A stretch of 6,565 nt of DNA from Gammaproteobacteria bacterium (GTDB lineage Bacteria > Pseudomonadota > Gammaproteobacteria > Pseudomonadales > Azotimanducaceae). A program made the translations under genes and the position numbers. The stretch covers positions 1-6,565 of the forward strand of contig DMUF01000244.1 of assembly GCA_003476445.1 (NCBI GenBank). The letters run 5' to 3'. Shown one piece after another: positions 1 to 5,982 of this stretch (the stretch's first letter is position 1; each line of letters opens with the position of its first letter). The notes below the pieces were generated by a model. That model saw only the letters and a list, made by a program, of their open reading frames with translations. It was not told the origin of the DNA and made no database searches.

Positions 1-78
1 GAGTCGCAGATTGGCGCGCCAGTAATCGTGGTCGCGCTGGGTTCGCTGCTGGTCTTGACTATTCGGGTCTGTTGCCAT
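1..78 (-). CDS. DUF4212 sodium:solute symporter small subunit, N-terminal fragment
   Basis: Partial gene: 26 codons from an ATG at 78-76 to the left edge. The peptide ends in D-H-D-Y-W-R-A-N-L-R-L, and the Y-W-R-x-N-L-R-L block is the characteristic N-terminus of DUF4212 proteins (putative solute:sodium symporter small subunit, roughly 85-90 residues with two membrane helices). Only the cytoplasmic N-terminal tail is visible; both helices would lie outside the window. The start is fixed because an in-frame TAG sits at 111-109 with no other start codon between. In known genomes the small subunit is normally followed by a large SSS-family permease of the ActP/VC_2705 type, often tied to acetate or other short carboxylate uptake; that partner should lie to the left. 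The Shine-Dalgarno is weak (GGGAAG about 13 bases upstream). Family call from a short but distinctive motif; substrate unknown. Confidence 0.75.
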   Translation of the reverse strand, partial: MATDPNSQDQQRTQRDHDYWRANLRL

Positions 79-105
79 TGGATGCTCGTCTTCCCGCTTT
101 CCGGC

Positions 106-111
106 ATTCTA
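106..111 (-). promoter_or_regulatory. Candidate -10 box for the symporter gene
   Basis: On the minus strand this reads TAGAAT, matching five of six positions of the sigma-70 -10 consensus. It would start a transcript about 20 bases upstream of the ATG at 78. The hexamer 17 bases upstream (129-134) does not resemble TTGACA and falls on the left arm of the inverted repeat at 129-160, so the promoter would be weak or activator-dependent if real. In a GC-rich genome a single 5/6 match can occur by chance. Confidence 0.25.
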
Positions 112-128
112 CAGCCACACCGTTCGCG

Positions 129-160
129 CGGTAGGCTGCGGCGCACGATGGCGCCTACCG
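129..160. repeat. Inverted repeat, 8-base arms
   Basis: CGGTAGGC at 129-136 is perfectly complemented by GCCTACCG at 153-160, leaving a 16-base loop. A competing nested palindrome, GGCGC (140-144) with GCGCC (151-155), shares bases with it. It lies centrally in the divergent intergenic region and could be a regulator site, a REP-like dispersed palindrome, or a structured leader element. No run of T follows it, so it is not a classical terminator for either gene. Confidence 0.5.
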
Positions 161-166
161 GGAGAA

Positions 167-184
167 GTGCGCCTTGGCGCGCAC
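167..184. repeat. Inverted repeat, 6-base arms
   Basis: GTGCGC at 167-172 pairs with GCGCAC at 179-184 across a 6-base spacer. Short GC-only arms are common by chance in GC-rich DNA, so this is weaker than the neighbouring repeat. It is listed because it overlaps the candidate -35 hexamer for the rightward transcript. Confidence 0.3.
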
Positions 185-203
185 AGGGCAAAGGCAGCAA
201 AAT
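174..203 (+). promoter_or_regulatory. Weak candidate promoter for the rightward operon
   Basis: TTGGCG (174-179) and CAAAAT (198-203) are each 4/6 matches to the sigma-70 -35 and -10 hexamers, with an 18-base spacer. Transcription would begin near 210 and leave a leader of about 55 bases before the ATG at 267. Both matches are poor; this is only the best pair noticed by eye in the intergenic region. Confidence 0.2.
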
Positions 204-251
204 GCTCGCCAAGGCGGGCATGATCCAAGTGAGCCCGGCGCAAGCCGACAC

Positions 252-257
252 AGGAGG
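252..257 (+). promoter_or_regulatory. Ribosome binding site deciding the start at 267
   Basis: A perfect AGGAGG core lies 9 bases before ATG 267. The reading frame stays open upstream to a TTG at 174, but that start has no comparable site and would add 31 non-family residues. The site therefore supports ATG 267. Confidence 0.85.
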
Positions 258-266
258 CAAGACCAC

Positions 267-1484
267 ATGGCAAAGGCAAGCGAGAATCTCGACAGCTTTC
301 GATCCGAAGCGCGAAGCTGGCTGGAGACAAATTTCCCCCGATCGCTCGTTGGACGCGCCAGTGAATACATGGTCGTGGAAGGCGAGGTTCGCATCGAGGG
401 TGATGCGCTCGCCTGGCGTCAGGCGCTGGCTTCCAAGGGTTGGGGCACTCCCACCTGGCCGCGGGAGTACGGTGGCGGCGGATTGAGCCAGCTCGAGGCG
501 CGCGTACTCCAGGAGGAAATGAGCTCCGTTGGCGCGTTCAACCCGATTCCCTTGCTGGCGGGTATGGGCGTCACCATGGTGGGGCCCACCATCCTCGAGT
601 ACGGCACCGAAGACCAGAAGCAGCGGCACCTGCCCGGCATTGCGAGCGGTGAAATTCGTTGGTGCCTTGGTTATTCGGAACCCAACGCGGGCTCGGACCT
701 CGCGTCCCTGCAGACCCGTGCCGAGGACAAGGGTGATTACTGGGAAATCAACGGGCAGAAGGTCTGGACTTCGGGTGCCGACATTTCTGACTGGTGCGGC
801 GCGCTGGTGCGCACCGATAGCAAGGTGGCGAAGCGTGATGGCATCAGCTTTGTCATGCTCACCATGAAGCAGCCCGGGGTGCGTACCCGTCCAATTCGGC
901 TGATCTCCGGTGCCTCGCCGTTCTGTGAGACCTATTTCGACAACGCCCGCGCGGAAAAAACCGACCTGCTCGGCAAGCTCAACGATGGTTGGACGGTCGG
1001 CAAGCGGCTGCTGCAGCATGAGCGCGCGAGCCAGACGGGCGGCAATCCAGCAGCCGGCGGTCGCGCCGAATCGCTGCAGGATATGGCCAAGCGTTACGTG
1101 GGCGCAGACGAAGCCGGGCGCCTGTCAGACCCGGATCTTCGCATTCGGATTGCGAATCACCTGATGAGCGCCAAAGCCCACAACCTCACGCTGGCGCGCA
1201 TCGCGGCGGAGGCGCGTGGCAAGGCGTCGGTCACCGCGGCGGCCTCGATTCTGAAGAACTCGGCCACCAACGTTGCGCAGACTCGTTCCGAACTCACGCT
1301 CGAGATCATGGGCCACCAGGGCGTCGGCTGGGAGGGCGAAGAGTTCACCGGTCAGGAAAAGGAAACGGTGAAGACCTGGCTCTTCGGCAAGGCGATGTCG
1401 ATCTACGGCGGCTCCTTCGAAGTGCAGAACAACATCATTTCCAAGAACATTCTCGGCCTGCCCGAGACCACCCAGAAAGGCTGA
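267..1484 (+). CDS. Acyl-CoA dehydrogenase, large-type (catalytic) subunit
   Basis: A cytoplasmic flavoenzyme subunit of 405 residues that would introduce a trans-2,3 double bond into an acyl-CoA, passing electrons to ETF. The N-terminal helical domain (about 1-125) opens with F-R-S-E-A-R-S-W-L, typical of the family. The middle beta domain carries C-L-G-Y-S-E-P-N-A-G-S-D at 133-144, the acyl-CoA dehydrogenase signature, and Q-K-V-W-T-S-G at 164-170. The C-terminal domain ends with I-Y-G-G-S-F-E-V-Q at 379-387, where MCAD-type enzymes have the catalytic Glu of IYEGT; here it is Gly. A Glu at 252 in Q-H-E-R-A matches the alternative base position of LCAD and isovaleryl-CoA dehydrogenases. The R-x-Q-F-G flavin motif is absent. 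Together with the next gene (22 bases downstream) this resembles the large/small pairs of pimeloyl-CoA dehydrogenase or steroid side-chain enzymes. Substrate cannot be told. Start chosen from AGGAGG at 252-257. Confidence 0.92.
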   Translation: MAKASENLDSFRSEARSWLETNFPRSLVGRASEYMVVEGEVRIEGDALAWRQALASKGWGTPTWPREYGGGGLSQLEARVLQEEMSSVGAFNPIPLLAGMGVTMVGPTILEYGTEDQKQRHLPGIASGEIRWCLGYSEPNAGSDLASLQTRAEDKGDYWEINGQKVWTSGADISDWCGALVRTDSKVAKRDGISFVMLTMKQPGVRTRPIRLISGASPFCETYFDNARAEKTDLLGKLNDGWTVGKRLLQHERASQTGGNPAAGGRAESLQDMAKRYVGADEAGRLSDPDLRIRIANHLMSAKAHNLTLARIAAEARGKASVTAAASILKNSATNVAQTRSELTLEIMGHQGVGWEGEEFTGQEKETVKTWLFGKAMSIYGGSFEVQNNIISKNILGLPETTQKG

Positions 1485-1491
1485 GGCCGGC

Positions 1492-1497
1492 GAGGAG
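1492..1497 (+). promoter_or_regulatory. Ribosome binding site of the second dehydrogenase
   Basis: GAGGAG lies 9 bases before ATG 1507, within the short gap after the preceding stop, giving the second subunit its own strong initiation site and supporting balanced synthesis of both subunits. Confidence 0.75.
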
Positions 1498-1506
1498 TCC
1501 ACCAAC

Positions 1507-2643
1507 ATGGCAGCACTGACGGAAGAACAGACACTGCTCAAGGACCAGGCCAAGGCCTGGGTCACGGAGCAGGCCCCGGTCCTCGCGTTTCGCCGTATGC
1601 GCGACAGCGGCGTGGAAACCTGTTACAGCCCCCAGACCTGGTCCGGCATTGTCGACCTTGGTTGGACGGGCATACTCGTGCCCGAAGCACACGGCGGCTC
1701 GGACATGGGCTACCTCGCCATGGGAATCCTGCTCGAGGAAACGGGCCGGCAGCTCACGGCATCGCCGCTCGTTGCCTCGGCGCTGGTCGGAGCCACCGCG
1801 CTCCGTCGCGGCGGCAGCGCGGCTCAGCAGGCCGCCTGGCTGCCGCGAGTGGTTGATGGCTCCGCCATTCTGACCCTTGCAGTCGACGAAGGTCCGAAAC
1901 ATGCGCCGGAACGGATTGCGTGCGCGGCGACTGCGACGGGTCAGGGTTACCGTGTCGACGGTCAGAAGACGTTCGTGCTGGAAGGGATGGCGGCCACCCA
2001 TTTCATCGTCGCCGCACGAACGGCGGGTGCACCGCAGGACCCGGAGGGCATCACGCTGCTTCTGGTGGCGGCTGATGCGCCTGGCGTTACTCGGACGCAG
2101 CTCCAGACCTCTGACAGCCGCGGCTATGCGAATGTTTCCTTTGCCGGGGTAACGGTAGGTGAGGATGCGGTTCTGGGCAGCGCAGGGGCGGGGCGTGATC
2201 TGCTCACGCAAATCCTTGACTGTGCACGCGCCGGAATTGCGGCGGAAATGCTTGGCACGGCGGCGCAAGCCTTCGACATGACCTTGAGCTATCTCAAGAC
2301 GCGGGTGCAGTTCGGGCAGGTGATCGGTTCCTTTCAGGCGCTGGGTCACCGTGCGGCTGAGCTGTTCACCGAGATGGAGCTCACGCGGTCCTGCGTTGAA
2401 GCGGCGCTTCAGGCGATCGATGCTGGCGCTGCTGATGTCGCGCAACTCGCGTCGCTCGCTAAGTGCCGCGCCGGCACTTTCCTGTTTAACATGTCGAATC
2501 AGCTGATCCAGATCCATGGCGGCATTGGCATGACCGATGAGTTCGATGCGGGCTTCTATCTGAAGCGCGCGCGGGCCATCGAATCGGTGTACGGCAATCA
2601 GGCCTACCACCGCAATCGCTACGCGAACCTGCTCGGGTTCTGA
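1507..2643 (+). CDS. Acyl-CoA dehydrogenase, small-type (FAD-binding partner) subunit
   Basis: A 378-residue cytoplasmic acyl-CoA dehydrogenase homologue. The N-terminus (L-T-E-E-Q-T-L-L-K-D, 4-13) and E-A-H-G-G-S-D (60-66) are family-typical. The C-terminal domain has T-R-V-Q-F-G-Q-V-I-G-S-F-Q at 265-277, the canonical flavin-contacting motif, and Q-I-H-G-G-I-G-M-T-D at 335-344, also canonical. In contrast the middle-domain signature is degenerate: A-V-D-E-G at 125-129 replaces the usual S-E-P-x-x-G-S-D. No Glu occupies either known base position: the region around 238-244 reads D-C-A-R-A-G-I, and the C-terminal one reads V-Y-G-N-Q (361-365). It is therefore probably not an active dehydrogenase by itself but supplies FAD-binding residues to the preceding subunit in an alpha2beta2 complex. 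This matches small subunits such as that of pimeloyl-CoA dehydrogenase. Motif alignment was done by eye. Confidence 0.9.
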   Translation: MAALTEEQTLLKDQAKAWVTEQAPVLAFRRMRDSGVETCYSPQTWSGIVDLGWTGILVPEAHGGSDMGYLAMGILLEETGRQLTASPLVASALVGATALRRGGSAAQQAAWLPRVVDGSAILTLAVDEGPKHAPERIACAATATGQGYRVDGQKTFVLEGMAATHFIVAARTAGAPQDPEGITLLLVAADAPGVTRTQLQTSDSRGYANVSFAGVTVGEDAVLGSAGAGRDLLTQILDCARAGIAAEMLGTAAQAFDMTLSYLKTRVQFGQVIGSFQALGHRAAELFTEMELTRSCVEAALQAIDAGAADVAQLASLAKCRAGTFLFNMSNQLIQIHGGIGMTDEFDAGFYLKRARAIESVYGNQAYHRNRYANLLGF

Positions 2644-2670
2644 GAGCGGAGGGGCGTTTCAGGGGGAGTC

Positions 2671-3477
2671 GTGGAAGGATGCTCTCGAGCGTTCGTCGCG
2701 GCGTTTGGGCTCCTTGTGCTGTTCCTTCCGCTATCTCAAGCGTGGTCAGAGGAGGGTTCGTCAACGAGCGATGAGCTCTCCAACGCCCCCGACCCGAAAC
2801 AGCTGATCGCAGCCGCCATCGATCTCACGCGCGGTACCCGCTCCTACGCAGAGCTGTCGATGGTTATCCATCGGCCGACGTGGGAGCGTCGCTCCTCGAT
2901 CGTCGCCTGGACGCGCGGGCGTGAGGATGCCCTGATTCGCTTCGTGGCGCCGCCGCGGGATGCGGGCAACGCGATGCTCAAAACCGATGAAAGCATGTGG
3001 ACGTTCGCCCCGCAGATCAATCGGGTGGTGCGACTGCCCTACAGCATGATGTCGCAGGGCTGGGCGGGGTCCGATTTCTCGTATAACGATCTGTCGCGCA
3101 CGGATCAGCTGCTCAAAGACTACGACCTTGCGCTCGTTCTGGTGTCGTCGCGGGATAACCATCAGGTCTACCGCATCGAGGCGACTCCGCGGGATGACGC
3201 CGCCGTTGTCTGGGGACGCGAGGATCTCCTGCTGCGCGACGATGCCGTTGTCCTTGAGCATACCTTTCTCGATCAGGCGCTCGCGCCGGTCAAGCGGCTG
3301 GAAGCCCGGGCTGTGGGAACACTTGGCGGTCGCACGTTCGCCACCCGGATTCGGATGACCGATCTCGAATCAAACGAGCACTGGACCGAAGTTGAGTACA
3401 CGCGCGCGGATTTCGACGTCGCTCTCGATGACGCGCTCTTTACCGTGTTCTCGCTCCAGTCCGGTCGCGCGCCCTGA
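2671..3477 (+). CDS. Secreted LolA-like outer membrane lipoprotein-sorting protein
   Basis: A 268-residue exported protein. Residues 1-24 form a signal peptide: hydrophobic core F-V-A-A-F-G-L-L-V-L-F-L-P-L (8-21) and likely cleavage after S-Q-A (22-24). There is no lipobox at the cleavage site, so it should be soluble in the periplasm. The block M-W-T-F-A-P-Q-I-N-R-V-V-R-L-P (109-123) followed by S-Q-G-W-A-G-S-D-F-S-Y-N-D-L (128-141) is the hallmark of the LolA-like family annotated as outer membrane lipoprotein-sorting protein (COG2834/LolA_like). This fold has a hydrophobic groove for acyl chains; classical LolA is shorter, about 200 residues. It begins 27 bases after the dehydrogenase and precedes two permeases and an ATPase, so it is probably their periplasmic acceptor or carrier. 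The start is GTG with a G-rich site (2662-2668) unusually close; an ATG at 2679 is out of frame. Cargo is unknown. Confidence 0.85.
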   Translation: MEGCSRAFVAAFGLLVLFLPLSQAWSEEGSSTSDELSNAPDPKQLIAAAIDLTRGTRSYAELSMVIHRPTWERRSSIVAWTRGREDALIRFVAPPRDAGNAMLKTDESMWTFAPQINRVVRLPYSMMSQGWAGSDFSYNDLSRTDQLLKDYDLALVLVSSRDNHQVYRIEATPRDDAAVVWGREDLLLRDDAVVLEHTFLDQALAPVKRLEARAVGTLGGRTFATRIRMTDLESNEHWTEVEYTRADFDVALDDALFTVFSLQSGRAP

Positions 3478-3489
3478 CGGTCTGCCACC

Positions 3490-4737
3490 GTGACGATGGG
3501 GCGTTTGAGCTGGCGTAACCTCTGGCGCAACCGTCGTCGTACCGGCCTGACCGCGGGTGGTATCGCGTTTGCGGTTCTGTTGCTCTGCTTCGCCATGTCG
3601 CAACAGGCGGGCAGCTACCGGCTCATGATTGAAAACGGCACCACGTTCATGACCGGTCAGATTCAGATTCAGGCGGCCGGTTATCAGGATGATCCGCGTG
3701 TCGAGCGTCTTGTGCCAGACGCGCAAGCGCTGCGCGAGCGGGTCGAAGCGCTTCCGGGTGTGCAGGCGGCTGCGGAGCGAGTACAGGCGTTTGCTCTCGT
3801 CTCTGCCGGCGAGCGTACGGTCGCAGCCCAGATAATCGGGGTTGATCCTGAGCGTGAGCCAGAGGTATCCAAGCTGCCGGGCATGGTGCGCGTCGGTCAG
3901 TTCTTCGCCGCCTATACGCTGGAGAGCCAACCGCTCGATACACGGGTGCCGGTGATGCTTGGCAGCGGGGTGGCGCGCAATCTCGGTGTCGAGCTGGGAG
4001 CCGAAGTGGTGTTGCTCGGCACGCAGCCGGAAGGCGGCATTGCCGCGCTTGTGGGCGTCGTCAGCGGCATTCTTGATACCGGTCAGGCGGAGCTTGATCG
4101 CTCGCTGTTACTCGCGCCCCTCGATCAGGTGCGGCAGGCGTGGGCGCTCGATACGGGTGCGCACGCGCTGGTGGTACGGACGACGACGGTTGACGCGGTA
4201 CCCGACGTGCAACGGGGTATCGAGACCTTGTTGGATGAAGGAATCGCAGTCCTGCCGTGGCAGACGCTATTGCCCGAACTCGAGCAGACGATTGCCTTCG
4301 ATCGGGTCAGCAACCGTCTGTTCTATGGTCTGCTCGCGTTGCTGGTTTCCTTCAGCATTGTGAACAGCTTTGTGATGGTCGTCTTCGAACGCACGCGTGA
4401 GTTTGGTTTGCTGATGGCAATGGGCATGCGTCCCTGGCGCCTGCTGCTCATGCTCGAGCTTGAGGCCTTATGGCTTGCGCTGCTTGGCGTAGCGCTGGGC
4501 GCTCTGCTCGCGTGGCCGTTGGTCGCGTGGACGTCGGCGGTGGGCTTGCCGCTCGGTGAATCGGCCGGAATCATGCTGCGGCGGTTCCATCTGCCCGATC
4601 GCATGTATGCGGCGCTCGACGCGGCCGCTTTCGTGGAACCCATGCTCCTCATGACGGCCGCGACACTTGTTGCCGCATTGCTGCCGGCGCTCCGGGTGCG
4701 GCGGCTGTCTGCGGTGGAGGCGCTGCATCGTGTCTGA
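3490..4737 (+). CDS. FtsX/LolE-type ABC transporter permease 1
   Basis: A 415-residue inner-membrane permease with the topology of the LolC/LolE/MacB superfamily. There is a cytoplasmic Arg-rich start (W-R-N-L-W-R-N-R-R-R, 8-17), membrane helix 1 at about 18-36, a large periplasmic domain at about 37-275, then three helices at about 276-298, 322-348 and 380-402. E-R-T-R-E-F-G-L-L-M-A-M-G-M-R (300-314) after helix 2 is the family coupling region that meets the ATPase. The C-terminus R-V-R-R-L-S-A-V-E-A-L (402-412) is the usual family ending. The periplasmic domain has G-Q-I-Q-I-Q-A-A-G-Y-Q-D-D-P (56-69), paralleled in the next gene. The length matches LolC/LolE (about 400-415). Start is GTG 3490 or ATG 3496, two codons later; neither has a clear ribosome site, and with the upstream stop only 12 bases before, translation is probably coupled. 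Substrate unknown; lipoprotein or lipid extraction is inferred from family and context. Confidence 0.88.
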   Translation: MTMGRLSWRNLWRNRRRTGLTAGGIAFAVLLLCFAMSQQAGSYRLMIENGTTFMTGQIQIQAAGYQDDPRVERLVPDAQALRERVEALPGVQAAAERVQAFALVSAGERTVAAQIIGVDPEREPEVSKLPGMVRVGQFFAAYTLESQPLDTRVPVMLGSGVARNLGVELGAEVVLLGTQPEGGIAALVGVVSGILDTGQAELDRSLLLAPLDQVRQAWALDTGAHALVVRTTTVDAVPDVQRGIETLLDEGIAVLPWQTLLPELEQTIAFDRVSNRLFYGLLALLVSFSIVNSFVMVVFERTREFGLLMAMGMRPWRLLLMLELEALWLALLGVALGALLAWPLVAWTSAVGLPLGESAGIMLRRFHLPDRMYAALDAAAFVEPMLLMTAATLVAALLPALRVRRLSAVEALHRV

Positions 4738-4752
4738 TCGGGCGACCCCTTC

Positions 4753-5982
4753 ATGACCCTCGCGATGGGTCTCCTGTTACGCCTTGGCAGTCGCAATCTG
4801 CTTCGTCATCGACGCCGTAATGCTCTGCTGCTGGCTGCCATTGCCGTAGGAATTGCGTCGACGGTGCTCTCCAACGCGCTGATCAGGGGCTATCAGTACG
4901 ACATGCGCGACGATGCCATCGATAATCTCAATGGGCATCTGAAAGTCGTGGCGCCAGGCTATCTGGATGATCCTTCGGCGGCGCGTGCGTTTGCATTGAC
5001 CCTGACCCCCGAGTCGTTGCTGCCGTCTGGCGCCGTGACAGCGTCTGCAACGCGCATCCGCGTTCCGGCGGTGGTGCAGTCCGAGCGCGAAACCCGTGGC
5101 GTGGAGCTGGTGGGCATCGACCCCGCGGACGAGGAATTTCTGTCCTTTCTCGGGTCGGTCGACATTGATGGCAAAGGTCTCGCGGGCGCGTCCGATGGTC
5201 GACTTCTGCTCGGGCGCGAGCTTGCCGCGCGTCTCGATACTCAGCTGGGACGGCGCGTCGTGGTGATGGCGCTCGGGGCGGATGGTCGCCATCGCGAGCT
5301 TGGTTTCCGCATCGTTGGCGTGTTCGACACGCCAGGGCGGAATCAGGAGCTTGCGTACGCGGTAACCGGGCGTGATGCGCTCGCGCGCCAGCTCGGGGTT
5401 GCTGGCGTGACCGAGATTTCCTTCCGCCTTGCGAATGAGAACGCGCTCGACGAATCGCGACGGCTGCTCGTAGCCGCGCTCCCCGCGCTGCAGGTGCATG
5501 ACTGGAAAAGTCTGGATCCGCTCGCCGCAGGCATGTTTGAGCTGGCGGACGCGTCGCTCCTGATCTGGCTTTCGATCGTGCTGATTGCGCTCGGATTCGG
5601 TCTGGTCAATGCGCTCGCGACGGCGGTTCTCGAACGCGCGCGCGAATTTGGACTGTTGCGCGCGCTCGGCATGCATCCGCGACACGTGCTGGAGCAGGTG
5701 CTGGTGGAGTCGCTGCTGGTCACGCTGGCGGGGGTGCTCGTGGGCACGCTGGCGGGGTGTCTGTTCGTGCTGCTGCTGGCGGATGGCATTGACCTTGGTG
5801 CCTGGGCTACCGGCGCGGAGTTGTTCGGCATGCGGCAGGTTCTGGTTCCCCGGCTGCTGTTCGGAGATCTTGTGCTGGTGCTCCTTGCGTCCTTTGTCTT
5901 TGCTTCTCTGGGCAGTCTCTATCCCGCCTGGCGCGCGATTGCCACGCCGCCGCTGGTCGCGCTGCAGGGGTCAAGAACATGA
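4753..5982 (+). CDS. FtsX/LolE-type ABC transporter permease 2
   Basis: A 409-residue inner-membrane permease paralogous to the preceding one. Arg-rich start (S-R-N-L-L-R-H-R-R-R, 13-22), helix 1 at about 24-42, a periplasmic domain at about 43-267, and helices at about 268-292, 317-343 and 371-391. The coupling motif E-R-A-R-E-F-G-L-L-R-A-L-G-M-H lies at 294-308. G-H-L-K-V-V-A-P-G-Y-L-D-D-P (61-74) mirrors the first permease, as do V-G-I-D-P (120-124) and the L-L-L-G-R-E-L-A-A-R-L stretch (151-161). Having two distinct permeases implies a heteromeric channel as in LolC plus LolE rather than a homodimer as in MacB. ATG 4753 was chosen; an in-frame ATG at 4765 is possible and neither has a strong ribosome site. 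The stop codon overlaps the start of the ATPase gene (ATGA), a classic sign of coupled translation. Confidence 0.88.
   Translation: MTLAMGLLLRLGSRNLLRHRRRNALLLAAIAVGIASTVLSNALIRGYQYDMRDDAIDNLNGHLKVVAPGYLDDPSAARAFALTLTPESLLPSGAVTASATRIRVPAVVQSERETRGVELVGIDPADEEFLSFLGSVDIDGKGLAGASDGRLLLGRELAARLDTQLGRRVVVMALGADGRHRELGFRIVGVFDTPGRNQELAYAVTGRDALARQLGVAGVTEISFRLANENALDESRRLLVAALPALQVHDWKSLDPLAAGMFELADASLLIWLSIVLIALGFGLVNALATAVLERAREFGLLRALGMHPRHVLEQVLVESLLVTLAGVLVGTLAGCLFVLLLADGIDLGAWATGAELFGMRQVLVPRLLFGDLVLVLLASFVFASLGSLYPAWRAIATPPLVALQGSRT

Larger units (their letters stand above)
79..266. promoter_or_regulatory. Divergent intergenic region between symporter and dehydrogenase operon
   Basis: This 188-base non-coding stretch separates two outward-facing genes and so must contain the start signals of both, unless one is read through from further away. 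It holds two inverted repeats (129-160 and 167-184) and a weak promoter-like pair for each direction. Nothing in it resembles a tRNA, and no riboswitch or convincing regulator operator was recognised. The divergent arrangement suggests possible shared control of uptake and acyl-CoA oxidation, which is inference. Confidence 0.6.

Noticed and set aside
55..83. TTGACT with a possible downstream -10 (TTGGAT) on the plus strand
   Set aside because: The -10 matches only 3/6, and the element overlaps the symporter coding region more than 180 bases from the dehydrogenase start.
174..266. Upstream in-frame TTG extension of the first dehydrogenase by 31 residues
   Set aside because: The added residues do not look like the family N-terminus, and AGGAGG at 252-257 points to ATG 267.
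28..486. Open frame of 152 codons on the plus strand across the intergenic region
   Set aside because: It crosses the symporter start, the intergenic repeats and the dehydrogenase gene in another frame; low-complexity Arg/Trp-rich product without family resemblance.
576..592. 17-base palindrome ATGGTGGG-G-CCCACCAT
   Set aside because: It lies inside the dehydrogenase coding sequence, encodes ordinary family residues (M-V-G-P-T), and has no T-tract or partner copy; probably chance.
1435..2610. Long open frame (391 codons) on the minus strand, antisense to the second dehydrogenase
   Set aside because: Composition is Arg/Pro/Ser-rich with no recognisable domain, and the opposite strand encodes a clear family protein; a typical by-product of GC-rich codon bias.
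2644..2670. Possible terminator or promoter between the dehydrogenase and LolA-like genes
   Set aside because: Only 27 G-rich bases with no inverted repeat and no T-run.
4777..5685. Long open frame (302 codons) on the minus strand, antisense to permease 2
   Set aside because: No motif, Arg/His/Gln-rich, and fully overlapped by a well-supported permease.
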